Shown here piece by piece: positions 32,301 to 40,040 of a stretch of 64,000 bases of DNA. The DNA is from Massilia norwichensis (GTDB lineage: Bacteria > Pseudomonadota > Gammaproteobacteria > Burkholderiales > Burkholderiaceae_D), in assembly GCF_024753245.1 (NCBI RefSeq), contig NZ_JANUGX010000008.1:62001-126000 (forward strand), read 5' to 3'. The notes beneath the pieces were generated by a model, which saw only the letters and a list, made by a program, of their open reading frames with translations, searched no databases and was not told where the DNA came from. Each line of letters opens with the position of its first letter. Within the stretch, counting starts at the first letter, position 1. The position numbers were made by a program, and so were the translations under genes.

Positions 32301-32661
32301 ATACGCTTTATTCAAGAAATTCGAAGAGCAGGTCGAGACGCGCGACATCGGGGGACTGCCCGAGGGGCTGGGAGACAACAAGCATGTGCGCGCCTATTTC
32401 GGCATCTGCCGCATGGTGCTCGGCGAAGAGGCTTTCGGCCAGGCTGACCATGGTGCGCTGGTCCAGCAAGCCAAAGAGATCGACGACATCGTACAGCGGG
32501 CCGTGGCCGAGCATTCGCTCAGCCCGCAGGACATCGAGGCTGCCATCCGCAAGGCGCTGCTGCCCAGGCTATTTGGATTGATGGGGCTGGACAAGGCTAA
32601 GGAGGCGATCGACCAGGTAATCCAGGTGACTCGGGTAGGGTTGTCGCGCGGGGGGCAGTGA
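29382..32661 (+). pseudogene. hsdR: Type I restriction endonuclease HsdR, frameshifted
   Basis: About 1093 codons in two frames. The first part (29382-30941) holds the nuclease core RIPDLVGYVNGLPLAVIEAKRP (Asp ... Glu-x-Lys), Walker A TTGSGKS near residue 350, and DEGHRS. At 30900-30907 the sequence CAGCGCGG shifts frame; adding one GC restores QRAVEDGTVAPLLYEERVPEL and the second frame runs on to 32661 with the helicase C half (DRLLTGFDEP, ARVNRLHE) and the C-terminal assembly domain. As read, the protein stops early and should not cut DNA. A sequencing error cannot be excluded. Confidence 0.88.
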
Positions 32662-32662
32662 G

Positions 32663-33391
32663 GTGGACGAGTATTCCGTCGTCTATGGCGACGAGCGCAT
32701 CGGCTTTTCGGTGCGGTTCATACCGCGGCTGCGAAAGCGTGTGTCGATTCATGTGCTGCCAGATGGTCGGGTGCAGGTCGAAGCGCCGGAAGGCGCGGCG
32801 ATCTCCGAAATCAAGCAGGCCGTCCTCCAGCGTGCGCGCTGGGTGTGGCAGCAGTTGCAAGCGCAGCATGAGCGCAAGCGTCATGTACTCCCCAGGGAGT
32901 ATGTCAGTGGTGAGACGCACTTCTACCTAGGGCGGCGCCACATGCTGAAAATTCAGCCTGCGCAAGGAAGCCAGGGCAACGGGGTCCGCTTGTGGCGCGG
33001 CCGTTTGGAAGTCACCACCGCAAAGCCTGACGCGCAAGCTGTGCGCCGGCTTCTCGATGCCTGGTATCGGGAGCGTGCCGGCGACGTGTTTGCCCGAGTG
33101 ATGCAAGACTTGTCGTCTCGAATGCGGCTGCGTCATGCGCCACCTTTGCGCCTGCTGTCGATGAGAACGCAGTGGGGGAGTTGTTCGCCCAAAGGGGAGG
33201 TATTGCTCAACCCAGCTCTGGTGAAAGCACCAAGAGCCTGCATCGAGTATGTGGTTGCCCACGAACTCTGTCACCTCAAAGAGCACAACCACAGTGAGCG
33301 CTTCTACCGGCTGCTTGGAACCGTGTTGACCGACTGGGCGGCCCGAAAAGCCGAGCTCGATGACTTGGCAGAGTTGCTGCTCAATCGATGA
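32663..33391 (+). CDS. YgjP/SprT-like zinc metallopeptidase-domain protein
   Basis: A 242-aa DUF45/YgjP-type protein. The N half is a beta domain beginning DEYSVVYGDERIGFSV; the C half has TQWGSCSPKGEVLLNP and the zinc motif HELCHLKEHNHSERF (H-E-x-x-H plus a downstream His). Such genes often travel with type I restriction systems, next to hsdR, though their job is not established. The GTG start is one base after the hsdR stop. The gene is intact although the rest of the hsd cluster is broken. Confidence 0.88.
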   Translation: MDEYSVVYGDERIGFSVRFIPRLRKRVSIHVLPDGRVQVEAPEGAAISEIKQAVLQRARWVWQQLQAQHERKRHVLPREYVSGETHFYLGRRHMLKIQPAQGSQGNGVRLWRGRLEVTTAKPDAQAVRRLLDAWYRERAGDVFARVMQDLSSRMRLRHAPPLRLLSMRTQWGSCSPKGEVLLNPALVKAPRACIEYVVAHELCHLKEHNHSERFYRLLGTVLTDWAARKAELDDLAELLLNR

Positions 33392-33754
33392 CTGAATCAG
33401 CAGGACGCTATCCAGTGAAGCGGACCGCATTGCAAACAAGCGAAAGTGGGGGGCACAGCCCCCATCCCCCCTTTAGAAGAGCACACACATTACGCACGTA
33501 ACGTGAGAGCCGAAAATCGGCGATAACTCGTTGATTAAATAGGATATTCAGCGTTTACACTTTGCTCGTCGCGGCGCCGCTGGGAAGGCCAGAACTCGAA
33601 AAACGCAGTGTGATCAGTCGCTTGGCTGTACACATTCGTATACATGCGCTGAACAGCCATGGCGATTCACGGTGCCGAGCCAAGGACCCAGTAGAGCAAA
33701 AAAAGGCCGCGCAGCGCGCGGCCTCGTCCGCTTTCCCGTCTTGCCTGGCTCTTC
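33392..33754. other. Intergenic region after the restriction remnant
   Basis: No convincing gene is seen. A 6-bp stem TGGGGG / CCCCCA at 33447-33464 may end the hsd transcript but lacks a T-run. A short AT-rich patch lies at 33520-33560. The right end holds the minus-strand terminator at 33698-33723. Confidence 0.5.
33698..33723 (-). terminator. Rho-independent terminator of the RHH gene
   Basis: On the minus strand GGCCGCGC, a 3-nt loop and GCGCGGCC are followed by seven T (complement of the A-run 33698-33704). It lies 32 bp after the stop of the small ribbon-helix-helix gene. Confidence 0.9.
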
Positions 33755-33967
33755 CTAGATACCGGTAACTTCGGCAAGCAACTGCTGGTTAGCGTCCACG
33801 ACGCCAATCCGCTGATTGTCGATCTTCGCCTGGGACGCAATGCCGTACAGAGTCAGCGCCTTCAGCAGAACCGTATCCATCGTCGTGCCGTTCAGTTCCG
33901 CGAACTGGTGGAGTTTCGCGTTCAGCGCTGGCGAAACCTCCACGGTCATGCTCACCAAATTTCCCAT
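33755..33967 (-). CDS. Small ribbon-helix-helix-like protein
   Basis: A 70-aa protein: MGNLVSMTVEVSPALNAKL, then HQFAELNGTTMDTVLLKALTLYGIA. A beta strand (SMTVEV) followed by two amphipathic helices suggests a CopG/Arc-type DNA-binding fold, as in antitoxins and phage or island repressors. GGAGGTG lies upstream of this start. It is divergent from the alpA-like gene, and a perfect 19-bp palindrome lies between them, so it is a candidate regulator of the excision functions. No toxin partner is adjacent. Confidence 0.7.
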   Translation of the reverse strand: MGNLVSMTVEVSPALNAKLHQFAELNGTTMDTVLLKALTLYGIASQAKIDNQRIGVVDANQQLLAEVTGI

Positions 33968-34108
33968 TTGTGGCACCTCCGCGCGTGTTCGGATATCCAA
34001 TTATAGAGCGATGTTCGCGGCGACAAGCGCGGCATATGCCGCAGTCGTGCGAACCAAAAACGACATGCTTGCTTACCCAAAGCCAGTTTCTGCTGAGTAA
34101 GCGGCAAT

Positions 34109-34127
34109 ACTATTGACCGTCAATAGT
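34109..34127. promoter_or_regulatory. Perfect palindrome between the RHH and AlpA-like genes
   Basis: ACTATTGACCGTCAATAGT is two 9-bp arms about a single centre base. Further TTGAC/GTCAA elements lie at 34155-34225 (GACTGTCAAGGTTGA and ATTGTCAACGTTCAAT). The 270-bp gap 33968-34237 holds no gene and probably contains the divergent promoters and operator sites. Confidence 0.7.
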
Positions 34128-34237
34128 CAAGCCCGCACGATTTGACGCAACAAAAAGACTGTCAAGGTTGAGCTTGCCGCGTCAGAGCGTCAGCGCCAAA
34201 CTGCTAGCAAATTGTCAACGTTCAATTGCACAGTGCG

Positions 34238-34462
34238 ATGTCTTCCACGGAAAGAACCACCCTTACTCTGCACGAAACCGGTTATGTCCGGCAAAGTCAG
34301 CTCGTCGGCAAGAAGGGAGCGCCCGGCATTATTCCGTTCTCGCCGGCGACCCTTTGGCGTAAAGTCGCGGCGGGACAGTTTCCGGCCCCGGTCAAACTGT
34401 CTGCTGGGGTTACTGCCTGGCGCGTTGAAGACGTGCGCGCCTGGCTGGATACGCCGCGTTGA
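34238..34462 (+). CDS. AlpA-family excisionase/transcriptional regulator
   Basis: A 74-aa protein with a MerR-like winged helix: GYVRQSQLVGKKGAPGIIPF, then SPATLWRKVAAGQFPAPVKLSAGVTAWRVEDVRAWL. This is the AlpA/excisionase pattern, which directs excision of P4-like islands and regulates integrase. ATG 34238 is preferred over an upstream TTG at 34226. Its stop adjoins the convergent integrase stop with no space. Confidence 0.85.
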   Translation: MSSTERTTLTLHETGYVRQSQLVGKKGAPGIIPFSPATLWRKVAAGQFPAPVKLSAGVTAWRVEDVRAWLDTPR

Positions 34463-35680
34463 TCACGCGCTGCCCAGTGGTACCACGTCGGCGCCGAGCC
34501 GCAGTTTGTCGAGATAGTCGGCCCACCGCTGCATCATCTCCCGACGTGCAGCCAAGTGAGTAGTCCGGTTATAAGCGCGGCCATTCGGATCCTTGACCGC
34601 TTGCGCCAGCTGGTGCTCGATCAGGTCGACGCGTTCGCCAAGCTCCTCGTCCAGTAACGTGCGCGCCATCGCGCGAAAGCCGTGTCCCGTCATCACTTCG
34701 CCCTCGTAGCCCAACGATCGCAGCGCTGCGTTAATCGTGTTTTCGCTCATTGGGCGACCGTCATGACGAATGCTGGGGAAGACGTATTGCCGCCTCCCGA
34801 TGATCTCGTGCATTTCACGCAGGATTCCAGCTGCTTGCTGGGCCAGTGGCACGACATGATCGTTCTGCATCTTCATTTTCTCGGCAGGGATACGCCACTC
34901 GGCTGCTTCCAGGTCGATCTCCGACCATTCCGCGTGGCGTAGCATGTGGGGACGGACGAACACCAGTGGCACCAGTTTGAGCGCCGCCCGGCAATAGGGA
35001 TGGCCCTGGTAGCCGTGGATCGCGCGGAGCAGTGCGCCAACTTCGACGGGTTTCGTAATCGCGGCGAAATGCCCGTCGGTGCGCTGCTGGAGTTGCGCCG
35101 CAATGCCTGTAGTCGGGTCGCGCTCGACGAGTTCCTTGACCATCGCCAGCTCGAAAACCTTGCTGATGTAAGCAAGCACACGGCGCATCGAATCGATAAT
35201 GCCGCGTGTCTGCATCCGCTGCATGAGATCCAGGATGTCGGACGGACGGACGCTGTTGACCGGTACGTTGCCGATGAGCGGAAAGACATCGCGTTCGAAC
35301 CAGCTAACGACGCGCTGTTGCGTCGCCGGGCCTCGTGTACTTGCTGAGGCCTCCAGCCATTCGCGGGCAACGACTTCGAACAGCGCGCCCGCTGCCCGCT
35401 TGGCCTCTTTCGCGGCTTCCTGCTTTTCCGCGCCGGGGTCCTTGCCAGCAGCCAGCAGCTCACGAGCGCGGTCGCGCGTCTTGCGGGCGGCAGCCAATGG
35501 GACGGCAGGGTAAACGCCAATCGCGAGCGTCTTCTGCTTGCCGGCAAAGCGGTAGTTCAAGCGCCAATACTTGCCGACTCCGTTAACCAAGAGATACAGC
35601 CCGCCGCCGTCACTGTGCTTGTCGCCAGCTTTCGTGCCGCTCCACTTTGCCAGCCGAATGAAGGTGTCTGTGAGTGCCAT
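34463..35680 (-). CDS. P4-type tyrosine integrase
   Basis: A 405-aa site-specific recombinase. The N-terminal arm-binding domain (MALTDTFIRLAKWSGTKAGD, DGGGLYLLV) is the DUF4102 type of P4-like integrases. Catalytic residues are visible: Arg in VFVRPHMLRHAEW, His and Arg in GHGFRAMART, and the nucleophile Tyr in NGRAYNRTTHL. The longer frame upstream of this ATG overlaps the arm-type repeats and is not expected to be translated. It is adjacent to the 3' end of the tRNA-Arg it uses as attB and probably catalysed insertion of the whole island. Confidence 0.93.
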   Translation of the reverse strand: MALTDTFIRLAKWSGTKAGDKHSDGGGLYLLVNGVGKYWRLNYRFAGKQKTLAIGVYPAVPLAAARKTRDRARELLAAGKDPGAEKQEAAKEAKRAAGALFEVVAREWLEASASTRGPATQQRVVSWFERDVFPLIGNVPVNSVRPSDILDLMQRMQTRGIIDSMRRVLAYISKVFELAMVKELVERDPTTGIAAQLQQRTDGHFAAITKPVEVGALLRAIHGYQGHPYCRAALKLVPLVFVRPHMLRHAEWSEIDLEAAEWRIPAEKMKMQNDHVVPLAQQAAGILREMHEIIGRRQYVFPSIRHDGRPMSENTINAALRSLGYEGEVMTGHGFRAMARTLLDEELGERVDLIEHQLAQAVKDPNGRAYNRTTHLAARREMMQRWADYLDKLRLGADVVPLGSA

Positions 35681-35690
35681 CTGGTCCGTC

Positions 35691-35742
35691 CTGTTGGTAT
35701 GCGTTCGAACTCGAAATGAAGGTACCAACAAAAGTACCAACA
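35691..35742. repeat. RTACCAACM repeats beside the integrase, right arm-type sites
   Basis: GTACCAACA occurs at 35722-35730 and 35734-35742 (12 bp apart) and, inverted, as GTTGGTAT at 35693-35700. The tandem pair copies the spacing of the pair at the island's left end. Confidence 0.7.
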
Positions 35743-35855
35743 GCATTTTGAGATGACCGGACTCAGGATGGTTCCTGATGAGACTATCGCTTTGCGCGGC
35801 CTCAGAGTGAGAGGCGGGATGTTGAGATGCTGTGAGACACCTCGATTTGAAGAGG

Positions 35856-35878
35856 TGGTCCCTCCGACAGGAATCGAA
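35856..35878. repeat. attR: 3' end of tRNA-Arg(CCT)
   Basis: The 23-bp copy corresponding to 19985-20007, forming the CCA end, acceptor 3' strand and T-arm 3' half of the intact tRNA. Confidence 0.88.
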
Positions 35879-35930
35879 CCTGTATCTAACGCTTAGGAGG
35901 CGCTTGTACTATCCATTGTACTACGGAGAG
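35856..35930 (-). tRNA. tRNA-Arg (anticodon CCT)
   Basis: A 75-nt cloverleaf on the minus strand with an encoded CCA. Acceptor CTCTCCG pairs with CGGAGGG (one U-G). The D arm uses GTAC/GTAC. The anticodon stem AGCGC/GCGTT surrounds the loop CTCCTAA, giving anticodon CCT. The T arm is ACAGG / CCTGT with loop TTCGATT. The gene is intact and reads away from uup; its 3' end is the island attachment site. Confidence 0.95.
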
Positions 35931-36074
35931 GACACTGCGATTCGGCGAGCGGACCCTGTCGGACAGGCCGGAATCGTGAACCGATCGCAATTATAGCCGA
36001 TGATTCGGACAATATTCGAGGTCTGCCGACGCTAGTCGGTACAATGCGCCTTTCTTTCATTGCCGCACACGATC

Positions 36075-38006
36075 ATGGCTGTCATTTCCCTCTCTTCCGC
36101 GCAACTGGCTTTCGGCCACGTCGCGCTGCTCGACCATGCCGACTTCTCGCTGGAAGTCGGCGAGCGCGTCGGTCTCATCGGCCGCAACGGCACCGGCAAA
36201 TCCTCGCTGTTGAAGATTATCTCCGGTCGCTCGAAACTCGACGATGGCCTGCTGGTCATGCAGCAGGGCCTCAAGATCGCCTACGTCGAACAGGAGCCGG
36301 TTTTCGACCCGGCGATGACGGTGTTCGACGCCGTCGCCGGCGGCATGGGCGAGCTCACAAGCATGCTGGCCGAGTACGAGTCGCTGACCGGCCAGTTCGG
36401 GCAGGGCAATGACGATGCAGTCATGGAGCGCATGCACGAGCTGCAGGTCAAGCTCGATGCGACCGATGCCTGGAGCCTCGATAACAAGGTCGAAACCACG
36501 CTGGGCCGCCTCGGCCTGAACGGCGCGGCGCAGATGGGCACGCTGTCGGGCGGTATGCAAAAGCGCGTGGCACTGGCGGTGGCGCTGGTCTCCGGCCCCG
36601 ACGTGCTGCTGCTGGACGAGCCGACCAACCACCTCGACTTCACCTCGATCCAGTGGCTGGAAGGCCTGCTGCGCGAATTCCGCGGCTCGGTGCTGTTCAT
36701 CACCCACGATCGCCGCTTCCTCGATAACGTTGCCACCCGCATCATCGAACTCGACCGCGGCCGCCTGCTGTCCTTCCCGGGCAACTTCACCAAGTACCAG
36801 GAACGCAAGAAGGAGTTGCTGGCGATCGAGGAGATCGAGAACGCCAAGTTCGACAAGGTGCTGGCCCAGGAAGAAGTGTGGATCCGCAAGGGCGTGCAGG
36901 CGCGCCGTACCCGCGACGAAGGCCGCGTGCGCCGCCTGGAAGCGCTGCGCCTGGAGCGCGCCGCGCGCCGCGACCAGCAGGGCCAGGTCAAGCTCGACGT
37001 CGGTACCGGCGAGCGTTCGGGCAAGATCGTCGCCGAACTGGAAAACGTCTCCAAACGCTACGGCGACAAGGTGATCATCGAAGGCTTCACCGGCATCGTG
37101 ATGCGCGGCGACAAGGTCGGCCTGATCGGCCCGAACGGCGCCGGCAAGACCACCTTGCTGAAGATCATCCTCGGCGAGGAGACGGCCGACAGCGGTATCG
37201 TCAAGCTCGGCACCAAGCTGAACGTGGCTTACTTCGACCAGATGCGCGCCCAGCTGAACGAAGAGGCCTCGTTGGCCGACACGATCTCGCCGGGCAGCGA
37301 CTGGGTCGAGGTCAACGGCCAGCGCAAGCACGTGATGAGCTACCTCGGCGACTTCCTGTTCGCACCCGAGCGTGCGCGTTCGCCGGTCAAATCGCTGTCC
37401 GGCGGCGAGCGCAACCGCCTGCTGCTGGCGCGCCTGTTCGCCAAGCCGGCCAACTGCCTGGTGCTGGACGAGCCGACCAACGACCTCGACATCGACACGC
37501 TCGAACTGCTCGAAGAGCTGCTGGCCGAATACAAGGGCACGGTGTTCCTGGTCAGCCACGACCGCACCTTCCTCGACAACGTCGTCACCGAGGTGATCGT
37601 TTCCGAAGGGCAGGGGATGTGGCGCGAATACGTCGGTGGTTACAGCGACTGGGAACGCGTGAAAAACGAGGCTGCCAAAGCGCCGCCGGCCGCGGCACCG
37701 GCCCAGGCTGTAAAGACGAGTTCGCCTAAAACGAATGAAATGTCATCCAGCGCACAGAACGCCTCCAGCAAGAAGGTAAAGTTGAGCTACAAGGAGCAGC
37801 GAGAGCTGGAGGAACTTCCTCAGCTCATCGCCAGCCTTGAAGATGAGCAGTCGGCAATCACGGCCCAGCTGAATTCGCCAGACTTTTACAAGACCAATCC
37901 CGCAGATGCGCGCAGAATGAACGCCCGTTTTGCGGAGATCGAGGACTTGCTGCTTGAAACCCTGGATCGCTGGGAGCGCCTCGAAGCGCGCGCCAGGGGG
38001 GAGTAG
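36075..38006 (+). CDS. uup: ABC-F ATPase Uup
   Basis: A 643-aa soluble protein with two ABC ATPase domains and no membrane segments. Walker A motifs are GRNGTGKS (about 34-41) and GPNGAGKT (about 352-359); signatures are LSGGMQKR and LSGGERNR; Walker B motifs are LLLDEPTNHLD and LVLDEPTNDLD. The C-terminal ~90 residues (KVKLSYKEQRELEELPQLI and on) form the Uup coiled coil, which binds DNA and ribosomes. ABC-F proteins act on translation; Uup is also linked to transposon precise excision. ATG 36075 begins the conserved first domain; a TTG at 36060 is possible. It lies outside the island. Confidence 0.93.
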   Translation: MAVISLSSAQLAFGHVALLDHADFSLEVGERVGLIGRNGTGKSSLLKIISGRSKLDDGLLVMQQGLKIAYVEQEPVFDPAMTVFDAVAGGMGELTSMLAEYESLTGQFGQGNDDAVMERMHELQVKLDATDAWSLDNKVETTLGRLGLNGAAQMGTLSGGMQKRVALAVALVSGPDVLLLDEPTNHLDFTSIQWLEGLLREFRGSVLFITHDRRFLDNVATRIIELDRGRLLSFPGNFTKYQERKKELLAIEEIENAKFDKVLAQEEVWIRKGVQARRTRDEGRVRRLEALRLERAARRDQQGQVKLDVGTGERSGKIVAELENVSKRYGDKVIIEGFTGIVMRGDKVGLIGPNGAGKTTLLKIILGEETADSGIVKLGTKLNVAYFDQMRAQLNEEASLADTISPGSDWVEVNGQRKHVMSYLGDFLFAPERARSPVKSLSGGERNRLLLARLFAKPANCLVLDEPTNDLDIDTLELLEELLAEYKGTVFLVSHDRTFLDNVVTEVIVSEGQGMWREYVGGYSDWERVKNEAAKAPPAAAPAQAVKTSSPKTNEMSSSAQNASSKKVKLSYKEQRELEELPQLIASLEDEQSAITAQLNSPDFYKTNPADARRMNARFAEIEDLLLETLDRWERLEARARGE

Positions 38007-38053
38007 CATGGCTCGCTAGAGAGCGCAGGCCAGGTGCCTGCTGATGGAGAGAC

Positions 38054-38782
38054 ATGACCGAACATGACGACCGCATCGCTCCACCTGGCACGGCAGCCTT
38101 GCCTGCCGATGCACCCATGTTCAACGCTGCGGCCTGGGCGCGCATCCTGCCTTTCGCGGCCTACCTGTTCTTCATCGTCGCCGGCGACGTCCTCGAACGC
38201 ATGGGCGTCGCCGCCTCCACGCTGCTCTGGCTCTATCCCCTCAAGATTGCTGTCGTTGTTTTGCTGCTGGCGCTGTTCTGGCGCCAGTATGCCGAGCTCA
38301 AGCCTTTCCGCCTTTCTTCCGTACAAGCGCTGACTGCGCTCGCCACCGGTGTCGTGGTGCTGGTCCTGTGGATCAGCCTGGATGCCGACTGGATGATCTT
38401 CGGTTCTTCCGCCGGTTTCGACCCGCGCGGCCAGGGTGGCCAGATCGACTGGCTGCTGGTCGCGATCCGCATCTTCGGTGCGGCCCTGGTCGTGCCGGTG
38501 ATGGAAGAACTGTTCTGGCGCTCCTTCCTGATGCGCTGGATTGCCGCTCCCAATTTCGAGTCGGTTGAGCCATCTCAACTCGGTCTCAAAAGCTTCATCA
38601 TCTCCGTCCTGTTGTTCGGCTTCGAGCATAACCTGTGGCTGGCCGGCATCGTCGCGGGCGCGGCCTACAACTTGCTGTACATGCGCCACCGCACGCTGTG
38701 GTCACCCATCCTCGCGCACGCCGTCACCAATGGCCTGCTGGGACTGTGGGTCGTCCGGACCGGCAACTGGTCGTATTGGTAA
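38054..38782 (+). CDS. CAAX prenyl protease-related membrane protein (PEP-CTERM/exosortase-associated)
   Basis: A 242-aa protein with about seven membrane helices. The CPBP/Abi motifs are present: VPVMEELFWRSFLMRW (E-E-x-x-x-R), FGFEHN (F-x-x-x-H) and ILAHAVTNG (H-x-x-x-N), all in the order expected of glutamic intramembrane proteases. It matches the form found at the head of exosortase loci. It begins 47 bp after uup and 38 bp before epsL, and so may be the first gene of the EPS operon. Its substrate is unknown. Confidence 0.88.
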   Translation: MTEHDDRIAPPGTAALPADAPMFNAAAWARILPFAAYLFFIVAGDVLERMGVAASTLLWLYPLKIAVVVLLLALFWRQYAELKPFRLSSVQALTALATGVVVLVLWISLDADWMIFGSSAGFDPRGQGGQIDWLLVAIRIFGAALVVPVMEELFWRSFLMRWIAAPNFESVEPSQLGLKSFIISVLLFGFEHNLWLAGIVAGAAYNLLYMRHRTLWSPILAHAVTNGLLGLWVVRTGNWSYW

Positions 38783-38820
38783 ACCATCCAGCGCATTTAA
38801 CTTTAAGAAGACAAACAATC

Positions 38821-40020
38821 ATGTTGAATTCCCGCGTGCGTCCCCTTGCCCTCCTGCTCTTGTCCGCCTTTGCCGCGATACCGGCCGGGGCAGGACCCAG
38901 CGATGCGCTGCACGTCTACGGCGGCGTCGCCTACGGCCACGACGATAATCTCTTCCGCATTCCCGAAGACCGCCCGGCCTTCGACAACACGCGCGGCGAC
39001 TCGTGGTGGACGCGCGAAGGCGGCCTGCTGTTCGACAATACCTACAGCCGGCAGCGCATCACGCTCGTGGCCAAGCTGTCGAAGACCAACTTCGACCATT
39101 TCAAGCAGCTCGATTACGACGGCAAGGACCTGCAGGCCAACTGGGCCTGGCAGCTCGGCAATCATCTGGAAGGCAGGATCGGCACGACCTACCAGCAGGT
39201 GCTGGCGCCGTACACCGACTTCGCCAGCAACGAGCGCAACCTGCGCACCACACGCAGCAATTACGTGGACGGCGCCTGGCGCTTCCATTCGGCATGGCGC
39301 GTGCGGGCCGGCTTCCAGCGCGACAAGTACAACTACGAGGCGATCAGCAACCGCTACAACAACCGTACCGAGGACACCAGCGAACTCGAACTCGACTACC
39401 TGGCGCGCAGCGGCAGCACGGTCGGCCTGGTGGCGCGCCACGTGAAGGGCAAGTATCCGTTCCCGCGTCCGGTCGGTCCGTTCACGGTCAACGACGGCTT
39501 CACCCAGGACGAGTTGAAGGCGCGCGTGAAGTGGCTCGCGACCGGCTCGACCACGCTCGATGCGCTGATCGGCTACACGCGCCGCGACCAGGCCTCGTTC
39601 GGCGAGGGCAAGACCAGCGGCCTGGCTGGCAAGATCAACGCCACCTACAAGCCGCGCGGCAAGATGACCTATACGGCCGCGGCCTGGCGCGACTTCGCGC
39701 CGCTCGAGAGCACGATCGTCAGCTACACCCTGAACAAGGGCGCCAGCGTGGGCGCGCAATGGGATGCGACGGCCAAGATCTCGGTCAATGCCGACGCCAT
39801 TTACGAACGCCGCAGCTATAGCGCGCGCCGCGAGTTTGCCGGGTCCGACAACCTGCGCGATTCGGTGCGTACGGCAACCCTGCGCGCGACCTGGCGCCCG
39901 CGTCCCACACTCCAGGTGCAGGGCGGCGTCGCACACCAGGAGCGCAGCGGCTCCGTGGCCATCGGAACCGGCAGCTTCAAGTCGAACAGCGTGACGCTGA
40001 CGGCCAACGCCCAGTTCTGA
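38821..40020 (+). CDS. epsL: EpsL-type outer-membrane beta-barrel of EPS export
   Basis: A 399-aa protein with a signal peptide (MLNSRVRPLALLLLSAFAAIPAGA) and alternating strands with aromatic belts up to a C-terminal strand ending in Phe (SVTLTANAQF), as in porin-like barrels. HVYGGVAYGHDDNLFRIPED near the mature N terminus is the family pattern of the exosortase-associated outer-membrane protein EpsL. It probably helps polysaccharide cross the outer membrane. The ATG at 38821 starts the signal peptide; the longer frame upstream is shadow of the CAAX gene. It is followed 20 bp later by the initiating transferase. Confidence 0.87.
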   Translation: MLNSRVRPLALLLLSAFAAIPAGAGPSDALHVYGGVAYGHDDNLFRIPEDRPAFDNTRGDSWWTREGGLLFDNTYSRQRITLVAKLSKTNFDHFKQLDYDGKDLQANWAWQLGNHLEGRIGTTYQQVLAPYTDFASNERNLRTTRSNYVDGAWRFHSAWRVRAGFQRDKYNYEAISNRYNNRTEDTSELELDYLARSGSTVGLVARHVKGKYPFPRPVGPFTVNDGFTQDELKARVKWLATGSTTLDALIGYTRRDQASFGEGKTSGLAGKINATYKPRGKMTYTAAAWRDFAPLESTIVSYTLNKGASVGAQWDATAKISVNADAIYERRSYSARREFAGSDNLRDSVRTATLRATWRPRPTLQVQGGVAHQERSGSVAIGTGSFKSNSVTLTANAQF

Positions 40021-40040
40021 GGCAGTTCTTTCAGGTTCCT

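Larger units (their letters stand above)
19985..35878. mobile_element. Genomic island integrated in tRNA-Arg(CCT), about 15.9 kb
   Basis: Bounded by a 23-bp direct repeat (22/23 identical) at 19985-20007 and 35856-35878, the second copy being the 3' end of the intact tRNA-Arg. Inside the right end are a P4-type integrase and an AlpA-like excisionase; both ends have tandem RTACCAAC repeats. The cargo is a VgrG/lipase/immunity/PAAR module, two nested IS3-family elements, and remnants of a type I restriction system. Several cargo genes (for example 24800-25400) are far more AT-rich than the flanks, which fits transfer. Confidence 0.88.

Noticed and set aside
30871-32661. The second hsdR frame as an independent gene starting at 30871
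   Set aside because: Its first residues are out-of-frame HsdR sequence; homology continues directly from the first part once one GC is restored.
33447-33464. G-rich/C-rich hairpin after the YgjP-like gene as a terminator
   Set aside because: The stem is only 6 bp and no T-run follows; noted in the intergenic entry but not called as a terminator.
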